NCBI GenBank assembly: GCA_900466005.1 | Contig: UEGQ01000025.1 | Location: 42,058-106,057 of the forward strand | Source: Hyphomicrobiales bacterium | GTDB taxonomy: Bacteria > Pseudomonadota > Alphaproteobacteria > Rhizobiales > Rhizobiaceae | DNA: 64,000 bases | Reading direction: 5' to 3' | Part shown: positions 7,967-16,295 of the stretch, piece after piece | How the letters are laid out: the number at the start of each line of letters is the position of its first letter | Numbering within the stretch: position 1 is the stretch's first letter | Notes under the pieces: generated by a model | The model's database searches: none | The model's input: only the letters and a program-made list of their open reading frames with translations | Told to the model about the DNA's origin: nothing | Made by a program: the position numbers and the translations under genes

Positions 7967-8694
7967 TGTCCACTGAACCGCTTCTCAAGGTAAAAGACGT
8001 CGAGACCTATTACGGCAATATCCGCGCGCTCGGCGGGGTGAACGTCGAGGTCCATCAGGGCGAGATCGTGTCGCTGATCGGCGCCAACGGTGCCGGCAAG
8101 TCGACGCTGATGATGACGATCTGCGGCAGCCCACAGGCCCGTTCCGGTCAGGTTGTCTTCGACGGCACCGACATCACCCGGATGCCGACGCACCTGATCG
8201 CGCGTCGCCGCATCGCGCAGTCGCCGGAAGGTCGCCGTATCTTCCCGCGCATGACGGTCTTCGAAAACCTGCAGATGGGCGCCGGGCTCGACAACCTCAA
8301 GTATTTCAACGAGGACGTCGAGAAGATTTTCACGCTCTTCCCGCGCCTGAAGGAACGGCAGCACCAGCGCGGCGGCACGCTTTCGGGCGGCGAGCAGCAG
8401 ATGCTGTCGATCGGCCGCGCCCTGATGGCACGTCCGAAGCTTCTCCTCCTCGACGAACCCTCGCTCGGCCTCGCTCCGCTGATCGTCAAGGGCATCTTCG
8501 AGGCGATCAAGAAGCTCAACAAGGAAGAGGGGCTTACCGTCTTCCTCGTCGAGCAGAACGCCTTCGCGGCTCTCAAACTGTCCGACCGCGCCTATGTGAT
8601 GGTCAACGGCCTCGTCACCATGAGTGGCACCGGCAAGGAACTCCTCGCGGACCCGCAGGTTCGCGCGGCCTACCTTGAAGGCGGCCATCACTGA
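7966..8694 (+). CDS. livF: Branched-chain amino acid ABC transporter ATP-binding protein LivF
   Basis: The 242-residue second ATPase of the Liv transporter. It has Walker A GANGAGKST, the family hallmark SPEGRRIFPRMTVFENLQMG, the ABC signature LSGGEQQMLSIGRALM, Walker B LLLLDEPSLGLAPL and the switch His replaced by Gln in FLVEQNAF, which is normal for LivF/UrtE. It ends LEGGHH. The start overlaps livG by one base; the small membrane gene follows 21 bases downstream. Confidence 0.95.
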   Translation: MSTEPLLKVKDVETYYGNIRALGGVNVEVHQGEIVSLIGANGAGKSTLMMTICGSPQARSGQVVFDGTDITRMPTHLIARRRIAQSPEGRRIFPRMTVFENLQMGAGLDNLKYFNEDVEKIFTLFPRLKERQHQRGGTLSGGEQQMLSIGRALMARPKLLLLDEPSLGLAPLIVKGIFEAIKKLNKEEGLTVFLVEQNAFAALKLSDRAYVMVNGLVTMSGTGKELLADPQVRAAYLEGGHH

Positions 8695-8715
8695 TCGGGT
8701 AAGGGGGAATTTGAC

Positions 8716-9069
8716 ATGCAAGGATTGTTTTTCGAGACCGACACCGGCGTCCGCTACGTCCTGCGGTTCCTGGTGCTGCTGCTCGGTTTCTGGACCGCAT
8801 GGCGGACGGGCAAGGCCGTTGCGGACAGCTGGCAGCACTATCCGACGGTGATCGTCTATACGCTGCTGCTGGGCGTCGTGATGCGCTTTCTGCATTACGC
8901 GCTCTTTCAGGGGCCGTTCATCAGTCCCTTCTATTACGTGATCGACGTCGCTCTGCTGCTGGTCTTTGCGACGGCCGGATACCGGGTTCGACGGACACGT
9001 CAGATGGTTGATAACTATTACTGGCTTTATGAGAAGACCTCGGCCTTCTCGTGGAAGAAGAAAGATTGA
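8716..9069 (+). CDS. Small membrane protein of the liv operon (DUF6867-like)
   Basis: A 117-residue protein with about three hydrophobic segments: YVLRFLVLLLGFWTAWRTG, PTVIVYTLLLGVVMRFLHYA and YVIDVALLLVFATAGYRVRR, followed by a basic/aromatic tail (DNYYWLYEKTSAFSWKKKD). I recall small proteins of this kind between livF and livK in rhizobial genomes, assigned to DUF6867; no function is known. The position inside the transporter operon suggests an accessory role in the Liv complex. GGGGGAATTTGAC lies upstream of the ATG. Confidence 0.75.
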   Translation: MQGLFFETDTGVRYVLRFLVLLLGFWTAWRTGKAVADSWQHYPTVIVYTLLLGVVMRFLHYALFQGPFISPFYYVIDVALLLVFATAGYRVRRTRQMVDNYYWLYEKTSAFSWKKKD

Positions 9070-9080
9070 CAGCCACGTTT

Positions 9081-9105
9081 TTCTTGTCACAGATTGCGAC
9101 AAGAA
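9081..9105 (+). promoter_or_regulatory. Inverted repeat upstream of livK
   Basis: TTCTTGTC (9081-9088) and GACAAGAA (9098-9105) form a perfect 8-base inverted repeat with a 9-base loop, 12 bases after the membrane gene stop and about 106 bases before livK. It has no T-run, so it is more likely an operator or an RNA processing/stability element that separates expression of livK from the upstream genes than a terminator. Confidence 0.4.
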
Positions 9106-9210
9106 GGGCTTGGCTCTCATACAGAGTGGAACAGATTTCCGGCGCAGTGATGGTGGGTATTGCGTACGGTTTCAGAAACCTAACCTGCCTAAAAAATTGG
9201 GAGTAACAAT

Positions 9211-10326
9211 ATGAAGAAGCTTCTTCTTTCTGCTGTTGCGCTGACGGCCATGGTGGCCTACGGCGGCAGCGCCTGGGCCGAAGTGCTCGTCGGCGTCGGC
9301 GGTCCGCTGACGGGTCCGAACGCCGCTTTCGGTGCTCAGCTCCAGAAGGGTGCGGAACAGGCTGCAGCCGACATCAACGCTGCCGGCGGCATGAACGGCG
9401 AGCAGATCAAGATCGTTCTCGGCGACGACGTTTCCGACGCCAAGCAGGGCGTTTCGGTTGCCAACAAGTTCGTCGCTGACGGCGTCAAGTTCGTTATCGG
9501 CCACTTCAACTCCGGCGTTTCGATCCCTGCTTCGGAAGTCTACGCCGAAAACGGCCTCCTGCAGATCACCCCGGCATCCACCAACCCGCAGTACACCGAA
9601 CGCGGCATGTGGAACACCTTCCGTACCTGCGGCCGTGACGACCAGCAGGGCGCGGTAGCCGGTGCCTACATCGCCGAGAAGTTCAAGGACGGCAAGGTCG
9701 CGGTCGTTCACGACAAGACCCCGTATGGCCAGGGCCTCGCCGACGAAACCAAGAAGGCGATGAACGCTGCCGGCGTCACCGAAGTCCTGTACGAAGGCAT
9801 CACGCCCGGCGACAAGGACTATTCGGCTCTGATCGCGAAGATGAAGGAAGCCGGCGTCACCGTCGTCTACTTCGGCGGTCTGCACACCGAATTCGGCCTG
9901 ATCGAGCGCCAGGCTGCCGACCAGGGCCTGAAGGCTGCCTTCATGTCGGGTGACGGTATCGTGTCGAACGAACTCGCTTCGATCGCCGGCGACGCCGTCA
10001 ACGGCACGCTGATGACCTTCGCTCCGGATCCGCGCAAGAACCCGGCTGCCAAGGACCTGGTCGAGAAGTTCCGCGCTGGCGGCTTCGAACCGGAAGCCTA
10101 CACGCTCTACTCCTATGCTGCCCTGCAGGTGATCGCCGAAGCGGCCAAGAAGGTCGGCTCCAACGATCCGGAAGCCATCGCCACCGCGATGAAGGAGCAG
10201 GGCCCGTACGCAACCGTCATCGGCGAACTCGGCTTCGATGCCAAGGGCGACATCACGCGTCCGGACTACGTCATGTACACCTGGAAGAAGGGCGAGGACG
10301 GCAAGTACTCGTACTTCCAGGACTAA
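9211..10326 (+). CDS. livK: Branched-chain amino acid-binding periplasmic protein LivK
   Basis: A 371-residue type I periplasmic binding protein. A signal peptide (MKKLLLSAVALTAMVAYGGS, cleavage near AWA-EVLVG) is followed by the Leu/Ile/Val-binding fold: GPLTGPNAAFGAQLQKGAEQ, then LQITPASTNPQYTERGMWNT and CGRDDQQGAVAGAYI. It delivers ligand to LivHM. The codon use is strongly biased to preferred rhizobial codons, consistent with a highly expressed periplasmic protein. GGGAGTAAC serves as ribosome binding site. A rho-independent terminator follows at 10352. Confidence 0.95.
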   Translation: MKKLLLSAVALTAMVAYGGSAWAEVLVGVGGPLTGPNAAFGAQLQKGAEQAAADINAAGGMNGEQIKIVLGDDVSDAKQGVSVANKFVADGVKFVIGHFNSGVSIPASEVYAENGLLQITPASTNPQYTERGMWNTFRTCGRDDQQGAVAGAYIAEKFKDGKVAVVHDKTPYGQGLADETKKAMNAAGVTEVLYEGITPGDKDYSALIAKMKEAGVTVVYFGGLHTEFGLIERQAADQGLKAAFMSGDGIVSNELASIAGDAVNGTLMTFAPDPRKNPAAKDLVEKFRAGGFEPEAYTLYSYAALQVIAEAAKKVGSNDPEAIATAMKEQGPYATVIGELGFDAKGDITRPDYVMYTWKKGEDGKYSYFQD

Positions 10327-10351
10327 TTCGATCCCTCACCGGATTGACGGA

Positions 10352-10374
10352 AAGCCCGGCCTCGTGCCGGGCTT
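10352..10374 (+). terminator. Rho-independent terminator after livK
   Basis: AAGCCCGGC (10352-10360), loop CTCGT, GCCGGGCTT (10366-10374), followed by TCTGCGTTT. A perfect 9-base GC-rich stem placed 25 bases after the livK stop; it closes the liv operon. Confidence 0.85.
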
Positions 10375-10390
10375 TCTGCGTTTGGGGAGC

Positions 10391-10425
10391 GAATAGGGAA
10401 TAGGGAATAGGGAATAGGGAATAGG
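10391..10425. repeat. Short tandem repeat, five copies of GAATAGG
   Basis: Five perfect 7-base units lie directly after the livK terminator and before the convergent response regulator. Such GAATAGG strings occur in intergenic DNA of rhizobia. The copy number is likely to vary between strains by slippage; no function is suggested. Confidence 0.85.
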
Positions 10426-10502
10426 GAGTGTACTCTCGGGGCCGTTGACGCGGGGCGAGCCAGGATCTCGGCTACTCGCTATTCGCCCACTGCCTATCCG
10501 GC

Positions 10503-11423
10503 TTACGCCTCGTGCAGCACGTTCGCTGCCTTGACTGCGGCGGAGGCGCGGTTCTCGACGCCGAGCTTCACGTAGATCTGCTCGAGATGCTTGTTGACGG
10601 TTCGGGCGGACAGGCCGAGAATTTCGCCGATGTCGCGGTTGGACTTGCCCTTGGCGATCCAGGCGAGAACCTCGGATTCGCGTGCGGTCAGGCCGAAGGT
10701 GCGGCGCAGGGCCTCGTCGCTGTTCTTCGCGCCGGCCGTCAGGCGGAAGAGATACTCGTCGGGTCCGATCACGCCGAGAAACGCAAAGTGCAGCAAGGCG
10801 TCGCCGGCCGGCGGATACGAAAAGGCGGCTTCCCCGCCCTGACCCTGCTTCCCGCGGACTGTCATCCATGCGGCAACGGCGGGTGCCACGAGATCGGCAC
10901 CGTCGTCGCGGCCGGTCGCCTCGCGGATCAGCCGGGAGGCTTGTGGTGTCGACCAGCGGATGCCGCCGTCGGCGCGGAAGGCCACGAGATGGCGACCGGT
11001 GGCGTCGAGCGCCACGCGGGCGCTGCGGGCCGAGCGGGCGTTGGCGAGATGCACCCGGATGCGGGCGCGCAGCTCGTCGATGTTGATCGGCTTCGTCAGG
11101 TAATCGACGCCGCCCGATTCCAGCGCGTGCACGACGTGCTCTGTTTCGGTGAGGCCCGTCATGAAGATCACCGGCACCTGCGCTACGGCCGGGTCGGCCT
11201 TCAGCCTGCGGCAGGTCTCGAAACCGTCCATCGTGGGCATCACCGCGTCGAGAAGAATCAGGTCGGGGCTGATGCGTCCGACGATCGCGAGTGCCGCCTG
11301 CCCGGAGGTCGCGATCAGCACGGAAAAGCCAGACTGTTCGAGCGCTTCAGTGAGAAAACCGAGCGCGTCCGGGCTGTCGTCGACGAGCAGCACGATGTCG
11401 CGGGGTTCGAGTGCGTCAGCCAC
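10503..11423 (-). CDS. Response regulator, receiver plus LuxR-type HTH
   Basis: A 306-residue two-component regulator. The receiver domain covers residues 1-125 with DD at 15-16, phospho-accepting Asp59 in ILLDAVMPTMDGFE and the conserved Lys in YLTKPIN. A middle domain of about 100 residues is not recognised. The C-terminal LuxR helix-turn-helix reads FGLTARESEVLAWIAKGKSN and RDIGEILGLSARTVNKHLEQ. The GTG start at 11423 overlaps the end of the kinase gene by 8 bases, so the two are co-translated partners. The regulon is unknown; adjacency to livK and urtA makes those operons candidate targets. Confidence 0.92.
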   Translation of the reverse strand: MADALEPRDIVLLVDDSPDALGFLTEALEQSGFSVLIATSGQAALAIVGRISPDLILLDAVMPTMDGFETCRRLKADPAVAQVPVIFMTGLTETEHVVHALESGGVDYLTKPINIDELRARIRVHLANARSARSARVALDATGRHLVAFRADGGIRWSTPQASRLIREATGRDDGADLVAPAVAAWMTVRGKQGQGGEAAFSYPPAGDALLHFAFLGVIGPDEYLFRLTAGAKNSDEALRRTFGLTARESEVLAWIAKGKSNRDIGEILGLSARTVNKHLEQIYVKLGVENRASAAVKAANVLHEA

Positions 11424-14400
11424 GGGTTTCGGCCCTTTCCGTCTCGTAGGTTTTCAGGAGAGCGAGGTAGCCCGGAATGTCGAAGGACTGCACATGGACG
11501 CGCAGCGCCTCGGTGAAAGCGAGATGGTCCGGATTGGCGCCGATCTCGGCCAGCTTGGCCTCTATTCCCCGGATATAGCCGATTTCTCCCAGCCGCACGA
11601 GTTCGTCGACGTGTCCGGCCGCGGGCGGCTTCGGTCGTGCCGGTGCTCCGGCCCTTTTCGTCGCCACCTGCTCGTCGGCGTAGGTCCAGTCGAGGCCGAG
11701 GTATTTCGCGAGCTTGTCGCGCAGCCGGCGCACGTCGACCGGCTTGGCGATCGTGTCGTTGTGGGCATCGCTGCCGCCGTTCGAGATCGATCCGTCACCG
11801 ATATTGGCCGAGAGCATCAGGATGGGGGCGGTCTGACCGGCTTCACGTAGCCGCTCCACGAGCTGCCAGCCGTTCATGCCGGGCATGGAGATATCCACGA
11901 GGAAGAGATCGGCCTTCACGCCCTCGATCAGCGTCAGACATTCCGGCCCGCCGGCGGCGGTCAGCACCACGAAGTCGAGCGGCGCCAGCACCTCGCGCAT
12001 CAGGTCGCGGTGGTCCTCGTTGTCGTCCACGACGACGATGGTCCGGCGCGGCCCGGTATAGGAGACGATCTTCCGCTCGGGCGCCGGCGCGGTGTTCGGC
12101 CGGTCGACGGCCGAAAGCATCAGTCGCACGCGGAAGGTCGATCCGCTGTCGCGCTCGCTCAAGACGCCGATCTCACCGCCGAGCGTATTGGTGAGCAGCT
12201 TGGTGATCGTCAGGCCGAGGCCGAGGCCGGGCAGGGGGCGGACGTTGTCGGCCTCGCCGCGCTGGAAGGGTTCGAAAATGCGCGTGAGCTCCTTTTCGGC
12301 GATACCGCGCCCGGTGTCGGAGACCGTGAAGGTCGCAACCTGGCTGCGATAATCGACCTTGAAGGTGACGCTGCCGCGGTCGGTGAACTTGATCGCGTTC
12401 GAGAGCAGGTTGACGAGGATCTGGCGCAGTCGCTTCTCGTCGGTGCGGACATATTGCGGCAGGCCGCGGGCGCGCTCGTGCACGAAGGCGAGCCCCTTGG
12501 CTTCCGCTTGCGGGCGGAACATGTCGGTGATCTGGTCGAGAAAATCCTGGATATCGAGCTCGTTCGAATAGACCTGCAGGCGGCCGGCCTCGATCTTGGA
12601 GATGTCGAGAAGACCGTCGATGAGGCCGGACAGGTGATCGGCGGAACGGCGTATGACCTTGATCGCGGACTGCCGCTTCGGCGGGATCGTTTCGTCTCGC
12701 TCCAGGATTTGCGCGTAGCCGAGCACTGCGTTGAGCGGCGTGCGCAGTTCGTGGGAGAGGCCGACGACATAGCGGCTCTTGGCGCGGTTGGCGGCTTCTG
12801 CCGTCTCCTTGGCCGCCTGGAGGGCGGCGTCCGTTTTCCGGTGGGCGGCGATTTCCTTCAGGAGCAGCGTGTTCTGGCGGGAGGATTCCTCCTCCGCCAC
12901 GACCCGGCTGTCATGGGCGAGCACGTAGAACCAGCTTGCGACGCCGGCAATCACCGAGAAGACGAAGAAGACGATCAGCACCGTGCGATCGACCACTGCC
13001 GCGGTCTCCGGCGAGGCAGCACCGACCTGGTGGGCGATGAGCGTCAGGATGGCACCGATGCCGGTGATCGCCGCGACGGCTGTGAGGCCGTAGCGGCCGA
13101 GCCGGGTCGACAACCTTGCGATGACGCTTTCCGGCAGAAACGTGCGGGCGACGGCGGCCGTCTGCGCGTCGAGCCGTGCGTGCGGCTTGCACATGTCGTG
13201 GCAACGGCTGTCGAGCGAGCAGCAGAGCGAGCAGATGGGCGCGGCGTAGGCCGGGCACCAGGCCATGTCCTCGGGCTCGAAGGGGTGCTCGCAGATCGAG
13301 CAGGTGATCGCGGTGAGGTTCTTCCAGCTTTGCCGCGGCTTGCGGGCGAGATAGTACCGGCCGCCCGTCGCCCAGGCGATCAGTGGTGCAATCACGAAGG
13401 CGACGAGCGTCACATATGTGGCGAGCGAGGCCATCAACGGGCCGAACAGTCCGAAATGCGCCGCGAGGGCCAAGCCGCCGGAAGCGACGACGGTTCCGAG
13501 GCCGACCGGGTTGACGTCGTGGAGGTGGGCGCGCTTGAACTCGATGCCGGGCGGGGCAAGCCCGAGCGGTTTGTTGACGAAGAGGTCGGCGGAGACGGTG
13601 CAGAGCCAGGACATGGCGACGATCGAGAAGATGCCGAGCGTTTCTTCCAGCAGCCTGTAGATTCCGAGCTCCATCAGCAGCAGCGCGATCGCCACGTTGA
13701 ACACCAGCCAGACGACGCGGCCTGGATGGCTGTGGGTGAGGCGCGAGAAGAAATTCGACCAGGCGAGCGACCCGGCATAGGCGTTCATCACGTTGATCTT
13801 CAACTGCGAGACCACCACGAAGCCGGCCATCAGAAGCAGGGCGGCGGTGTGGTTCGGGATCATGTAGCCGAAGGCCGTCACATACATGCGCGCCGGATCG
13901 GCCGCCTCGCCGGCCGGTATGCCGGTCGAGAGCGTCAGGACCGCGAGGAAGGAGCCCGCCAGCAGTTTCGGCACGCCGAGGACGACCCAGCCGGCGCCGG
14001 CGAGGAAGACGGCGATGCGGTGATGCCACCGGCGCCCGCCCTCCGGCGGCAGGAAACGCAGGAAGTCGACCTGCTCGCCGATCTGCGGCATCAGCGCAAG
14101 GATGACGGCGGAGGCAGCACCGAAATCGACGAGATCGAAGGCGGCGGCCTCGCCCATGGCCGCGGCCGGATGGCCGATGCCGGCAAAGGCCCGCCAGAGG
14201 TCGATCTTCTCCCAGTCCATGACGGCGATGAAGACGAAGGGCAGGATGTTGAGCACGATCCAGAACGGCTGCGTGACCAGCTGGAATTTGGAGATCAACC
14301 GGACGCCGTAGGTGACGAGAGGAATGACGACCGCGGCGGAGACAATGTAGCCGATCCAGGGCGGCACGCCGAAGGCGAGGTCGAGCGCACCGGTCATGAT

Positions 14401-14805
14401 CGATGCCTCGATGGCAAAGAGCATGAAGGTGAAGCTCGCATAGATCAGCGAGGTGACGGTAGAGCCGATATAGCCGAAGCCGGCGCCGCGGGTCAGAAGG
14501 TCGATGTCGACGCCGTGGCGGATGGCGTAGCGGGTGATCGGCACGCCGACGAGCAGCATGACCAGCGCCGCCGCGAGGATCGCGAGAGAAGCGTTCGTGG
14601 TGCCGTAGGAAAGGGTGATCGTGCCGCCGATGGCCTCGAGCGCCAGGAAGGAGATGGCGCCGATCGCCGTCTGCGAGATGCGCGAAGACGAAAAGCGCCG
14701 CGCCCCCTTGGCCGTGAAGCGGAGCGCATAGTCCTCGAGCGTCTGGTCGGCGACCCAGCGGTTGTATTCGCGGCGGACGGGGATGATGCGTTGGCGTGCG
14801 GCCAT
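11416..14805 (-). CDS. Hybrid histidine kinase fused to an NCS1-type transporter domain
   Basis: An 1129-residue fusion. Residues 40-480 form about 12 membrane segments resembling the NCS1 purine/cytosine permease family (ALEAIGGTITLSYGTTNASL, later LKINVMNAYAGSLAWSNFFS). Residues 500-540 carry eight cysteines. Two more helices (575-595, 607-629) and a coiled linker lead to the kinase: H-box SHELRTPLNAVLGY with His685, N-box NLLSNAIKFTDRG, and G-boxes DTGRGI and GLGLGLTI. A receiver domain follows (Asp971 in FLVDISMPGMNGW) and then a 90-residue tail without a clear Hpt motif. By analogy with CbrA, which carries an SSSF transporter, the permease part probably senses a transported nucleobase, hydantoin or similar compound. 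It is paired with the downstream response regulator. Confidence 0.93.
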   Translation of the reverse strand: MAARQRIIPVRREYNRWVADQTLEDYALRFTAKGARRFSSSRISQTAIGAISFLALEAIGGTITLSYGTTNASLAILAAALVMLLVGVPITRYAIRHGVDIDLLTRGAGFGYIGSTVTSLIYASFTFMLFAIEASIMTGALDLAFGVPPWIGYIVSAAVVIPLVTYGVRLISKFQLVTQPFWIVLNILPFVFIAVMDWEKIDLWRAFAGIGHPAAAMGEAAAFDLVDFGAASAVILALMPQIGEQVDFLRFLPPEGGRRWHHRIAVFLAGAGWVVLGVPKLLAGSFLAVLTLSTGIPAGEAADPARMYVTAFGYMIPNHTAALLLMAGFVVVSQLKINVMNAYAGSLAWSNFFSRLTHSHPGRVVWLVFNVAIALLLMELGIYRLLEETLGIFSIVAMSWLCTVSADLFVNKPLGLAPPGIEFKRAHLHDVNPVGLGTVVASGGLALAAHFGLFGPLMASLATYVTLVAFVIAPLIAWATGGRYYLARKPRQSWKNLTAITCSICEHPFEPEDMAWCPAYAAPICSLCCSLDSRCHDMCKPHARLDAQTAAVARTFLPESVIARLSTRLGRYGLTAVAAITGIGAILTLIAHQVGAASPETAAVVDRTVLIVFFVFSVIAGVASWFYVLAHDSRVVAEEESSRQNTLLLKEIAAHRKTDAALQAAKETAEAANRAKSRYVVGLSHELRTPLNAVLGYAQILERDETIPPKRQSAIKVIRRSADHLSGLIDGLLDISKIEAGRLQVYSNELDIQDFLDQITDMFRPQAEAKGLAFVHERARGLPQYVRTDEKRLRQILVNLLSNAIKFTDRGSVTFKVDYRSQVATFTVSDTGRGIAEKELTRIFEPFQRGEADNVRPLPGLGLGLTITKLLTNTLGGEIGVLSERDSGSTFRVRLMLSAVDRPNTAPAPERKIVSYTGPRRTIVVVDDNEDHRDLMREVLAPLDFVVLTAAGGPECLTLIEGVKADLFLVDISMPGMNGWQLVERLREAGQTAPILMLSANIGDGSISNGGSDAHNDTIAKPVDVRRLRDKLAKYLGLDWTYADEQVATKRAGAPARPKPPAAGHVDELVRLGEIGYIRGIEAKLAEIGANPDHLAFTEALRVHVQSFDIPGYLALLKTYETERAETRG

Positions 14806-15081
14806 GCCTAAAAACTGGCGCCTTCTCTGAAATGACTATTGTCTGGGCATTTTCATGGGAATCGCGCGAATGGCAAGGGAGATTCGAGCGCGAGCGTTTC
14901 GCCTTGGATGTCTGCCCCCCGCCAAGACCATCGCCCGGATGTCCGCGGGTACGCAGAAATTTCCGCTCGCCTTCCGATTCTTCTGCGCGAAACGGCCCGG
15001 CCAGCGAGATTCCCCTTTCGAGTCGTCAGCCCGTCCGCTAAGCGAGGTGGCAGGGAAACGCAGCGGAATGGGTCAGCCGAA

Positions 15082-15717
15082 ATGATAGAGCTTTTCACCG
15101 CGGCCGGATTGGCGGCGTTCTTCGAGGTCGTGGCCATCGATCTCGTGCTGGCGGGCGACAATGCGATCGTGATCGGGCTTGCTGCCGCGGGCCTGCCGGC
15201 GGCGCAGCGGCGAAACGCAATTCTCGTCGGCATTCTCGCCGCCACCGTCCTGCGCATCAGTTTCGCGACCGCAACCGCCTTCCTCCTGACGGTCGTCGGC
15301 CTGCAGCTTCTCGGCGGGCTGATGCTCGCCTGGGTCTGCTGGAAGATGTGGTCGGAACTGCGCAGCGTCGCGCACGAACCGCACAAGCTGGGGGAGACCG
15401 ACGACACCGAGCTCACCATCAAGGAGAAGACCTTCCTTGTGGCTGCGACGGAAATCGTCGTCGCCGATGTCTCGATGTCGCTCGACAACGTGCTCGCGGT
15501 CGCCGGTGCGGCCAAGGAGCACATGATCATCCTCGCCTTCGGGCTCATTCTCTCGATCACGCTGATGGGGCTTGCCGCCAACCTCGTCGCGACCCTGCTG
15601 CATCGCCATCGGTGGATCGCCTATGTCGGCCTCGGCGTCATCAGCTACGTGACGGTCAGCATGATCTATCACGGGTTCCTGGAGGTCTGGCCGGTTGCTC
15701 TCGGCTATCTCGGCTGA
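15082..15717 (+). CDS. TerC-family integral membrane protein
   Basis: A 211-residue membrane protein of the TerC/YjbE type. The family pattern is visible at the N-terminus (EVVAIDLVLAGDNAIVIGLA) and repeated in the second half (ATEIVVADVSMSLDNVLAVA), each with acidic residues inside a helix that probably bind a metal ion. Members have been linked to tellurite resistance and to metal (Mn) homeostasis during protein secretion. I chose the ATG at 15082 because the family starts there; the frame is open upstream but without homology. A strong terminator follows. Confidence 0.85.
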   Translation: MIELFTAAGLAAFFEVVAIDLVLAGDNAIVIGLAAAGLPAAQRRNAILVGILAATVLRISFATATAFLLTVVGLQLLGGLMLAWVCWKMWSELRSVAHEPHKLGETDDTELTIKEKTFLVAATEIVVADVSMSLDNVLAVAGAAKEHMIILAFGLILSITLMGLAANLVATLLHRHRWIAYVGLGVISYVTVSMIYHGFLEVWPVALGYLG

Positions 15718-15752
15718 TCGCCCGCTTGCACATTTTTTGGCGTCACTCCGCG

Positions 15753-15782
15753 CCGGTCGCCGAAAGGTGGCCGGCGTTTTCC
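15753..15782 (+). terminator. Rho-independent terminator after the TerC gene
   Basis: An 11-base stem, CGCCGGTCGCC (15753-15763) with GGTGGCCGGCG (15768-15778) including two G-T pairs, closed by a GAAA tetraloop and followed by TTTTCCGTTT. Confidence 0.9.
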
Positions 15783-15905
15783 GTTTCCCGGCTTCGGATG
15801 GTGATCGTGTCGTTTCCGGTCAGCTTTCTGTCAGTGTCGTCCTGCTAGAACTCTTTCCATTGAAACGAGGCGACCACGCTTCACGAGAGCCGGGAGGAGA
15901 GAGCG

Positions 15906-15971
15906 ATGAAGAGGATCGGGGTCGAAAGCCGGAGGAGGTGCCCCGTCCTGCGCGCCGCAAACGAGGGTAAT
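15906..15971 (+). CDS. Possible micro-ORF, 21 codons, upstream of urtA
   Basis: ATG at 15906 is preceded by GGGAGGAGAGAGCG, one of the better ribosome binding sites in the window. It encodes a short basic peptide (MKRIGVESRRRCPVLRAANE followed by G and a stop). No family is recognised. It could be a leader peptide or a chance frame; the only support is the ribosome binding site and its position between a terminator and a long hairpin. Confidence 0.2.
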
Positions 15972-16097
15972 CCTTTCCACTGAAGTTGCCGCCCGCCGTC
16001 CGATCGCCGCGCCATCGCCAAGGGAATGTCTCGCTCAGTCTGCCGCCAGGAGCGACACCCCCATTGCGCTCCGTCGATGCAGGATCCGGGCGAGCAA

Positions 16098-16131
16098 GAG
16101 GCCGTCACATTCCCTGAAATGTGGCGGCCTC
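16098..16131 (+). terminator. 14-base stem-loop upstream of urtA (terminator or attenuator)
   Basis: GAGGCCGTCACATT (16098-16111) pairs with AATGTGGCGGCCTC (16118-16131), 14 base pairs with one G-T, loop CCCTGA, followed by ACTGCGTTTG. The T-run is weak, so it is either a poor intrinsic terminator, the end of a small RNA, or an RNA structure in the urtA leader 165 bases before the start codon. Confidence 0.5.
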
Positions 16132-16295
16132 ACTGCGTTTGCCGGAGGGGCGGGGTGTCGCGAAGCGGCAGCTTTGCCCCCCGGGATACGTCAAACGACG
16201 TATGTGGTTTTGCATTGCAGCAGCCGATAGTTCCCCAAGCAACAGCGAGCGCCGGAAGGCGCGGTTGCTGAACTCACGAAGAGGGGAAAAATCAG

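Larger units (their letters stand above)
15783..16295 (+). promoter_or_regulatory. Long leader region upstream of urtA
   Basis: About 510 bases without a normal gene. They contain a 21-codon open frame with a strong ribosome binding site (15906-15971) and a 14-base stem-loop (16098-16131), both listed separately. A GG/GC pair resembling a sigma-54 promoter near 16205 has the wrong spacing. The last 100 bases before urtA, with GAAGAGGGGAAAAATC ahead of the ATG, form its translation start. The region may hold a small RNA or a regulated leader. Confidence 0.4.

Noticed and set aside
10391..10425. The GAATAGG repeats as part of a CRISPR array
   Set aside because: Units are contiguous 7-base tandem copies with no spacers.
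12010..14811. A 933-codon plus-strand open frame opposite the kinase fusion
   Set aside because: Same reason: reverse-complement frame of a well-supported gene, with repetitive charged composition.
16205..16219. A sigma-54-like promoter (TGG ... TTGCA) upstream of urtA
   Set aside because: The GG and GC elements are 9 bases apart instead of the required 10, and the rest of the consensus is missing.
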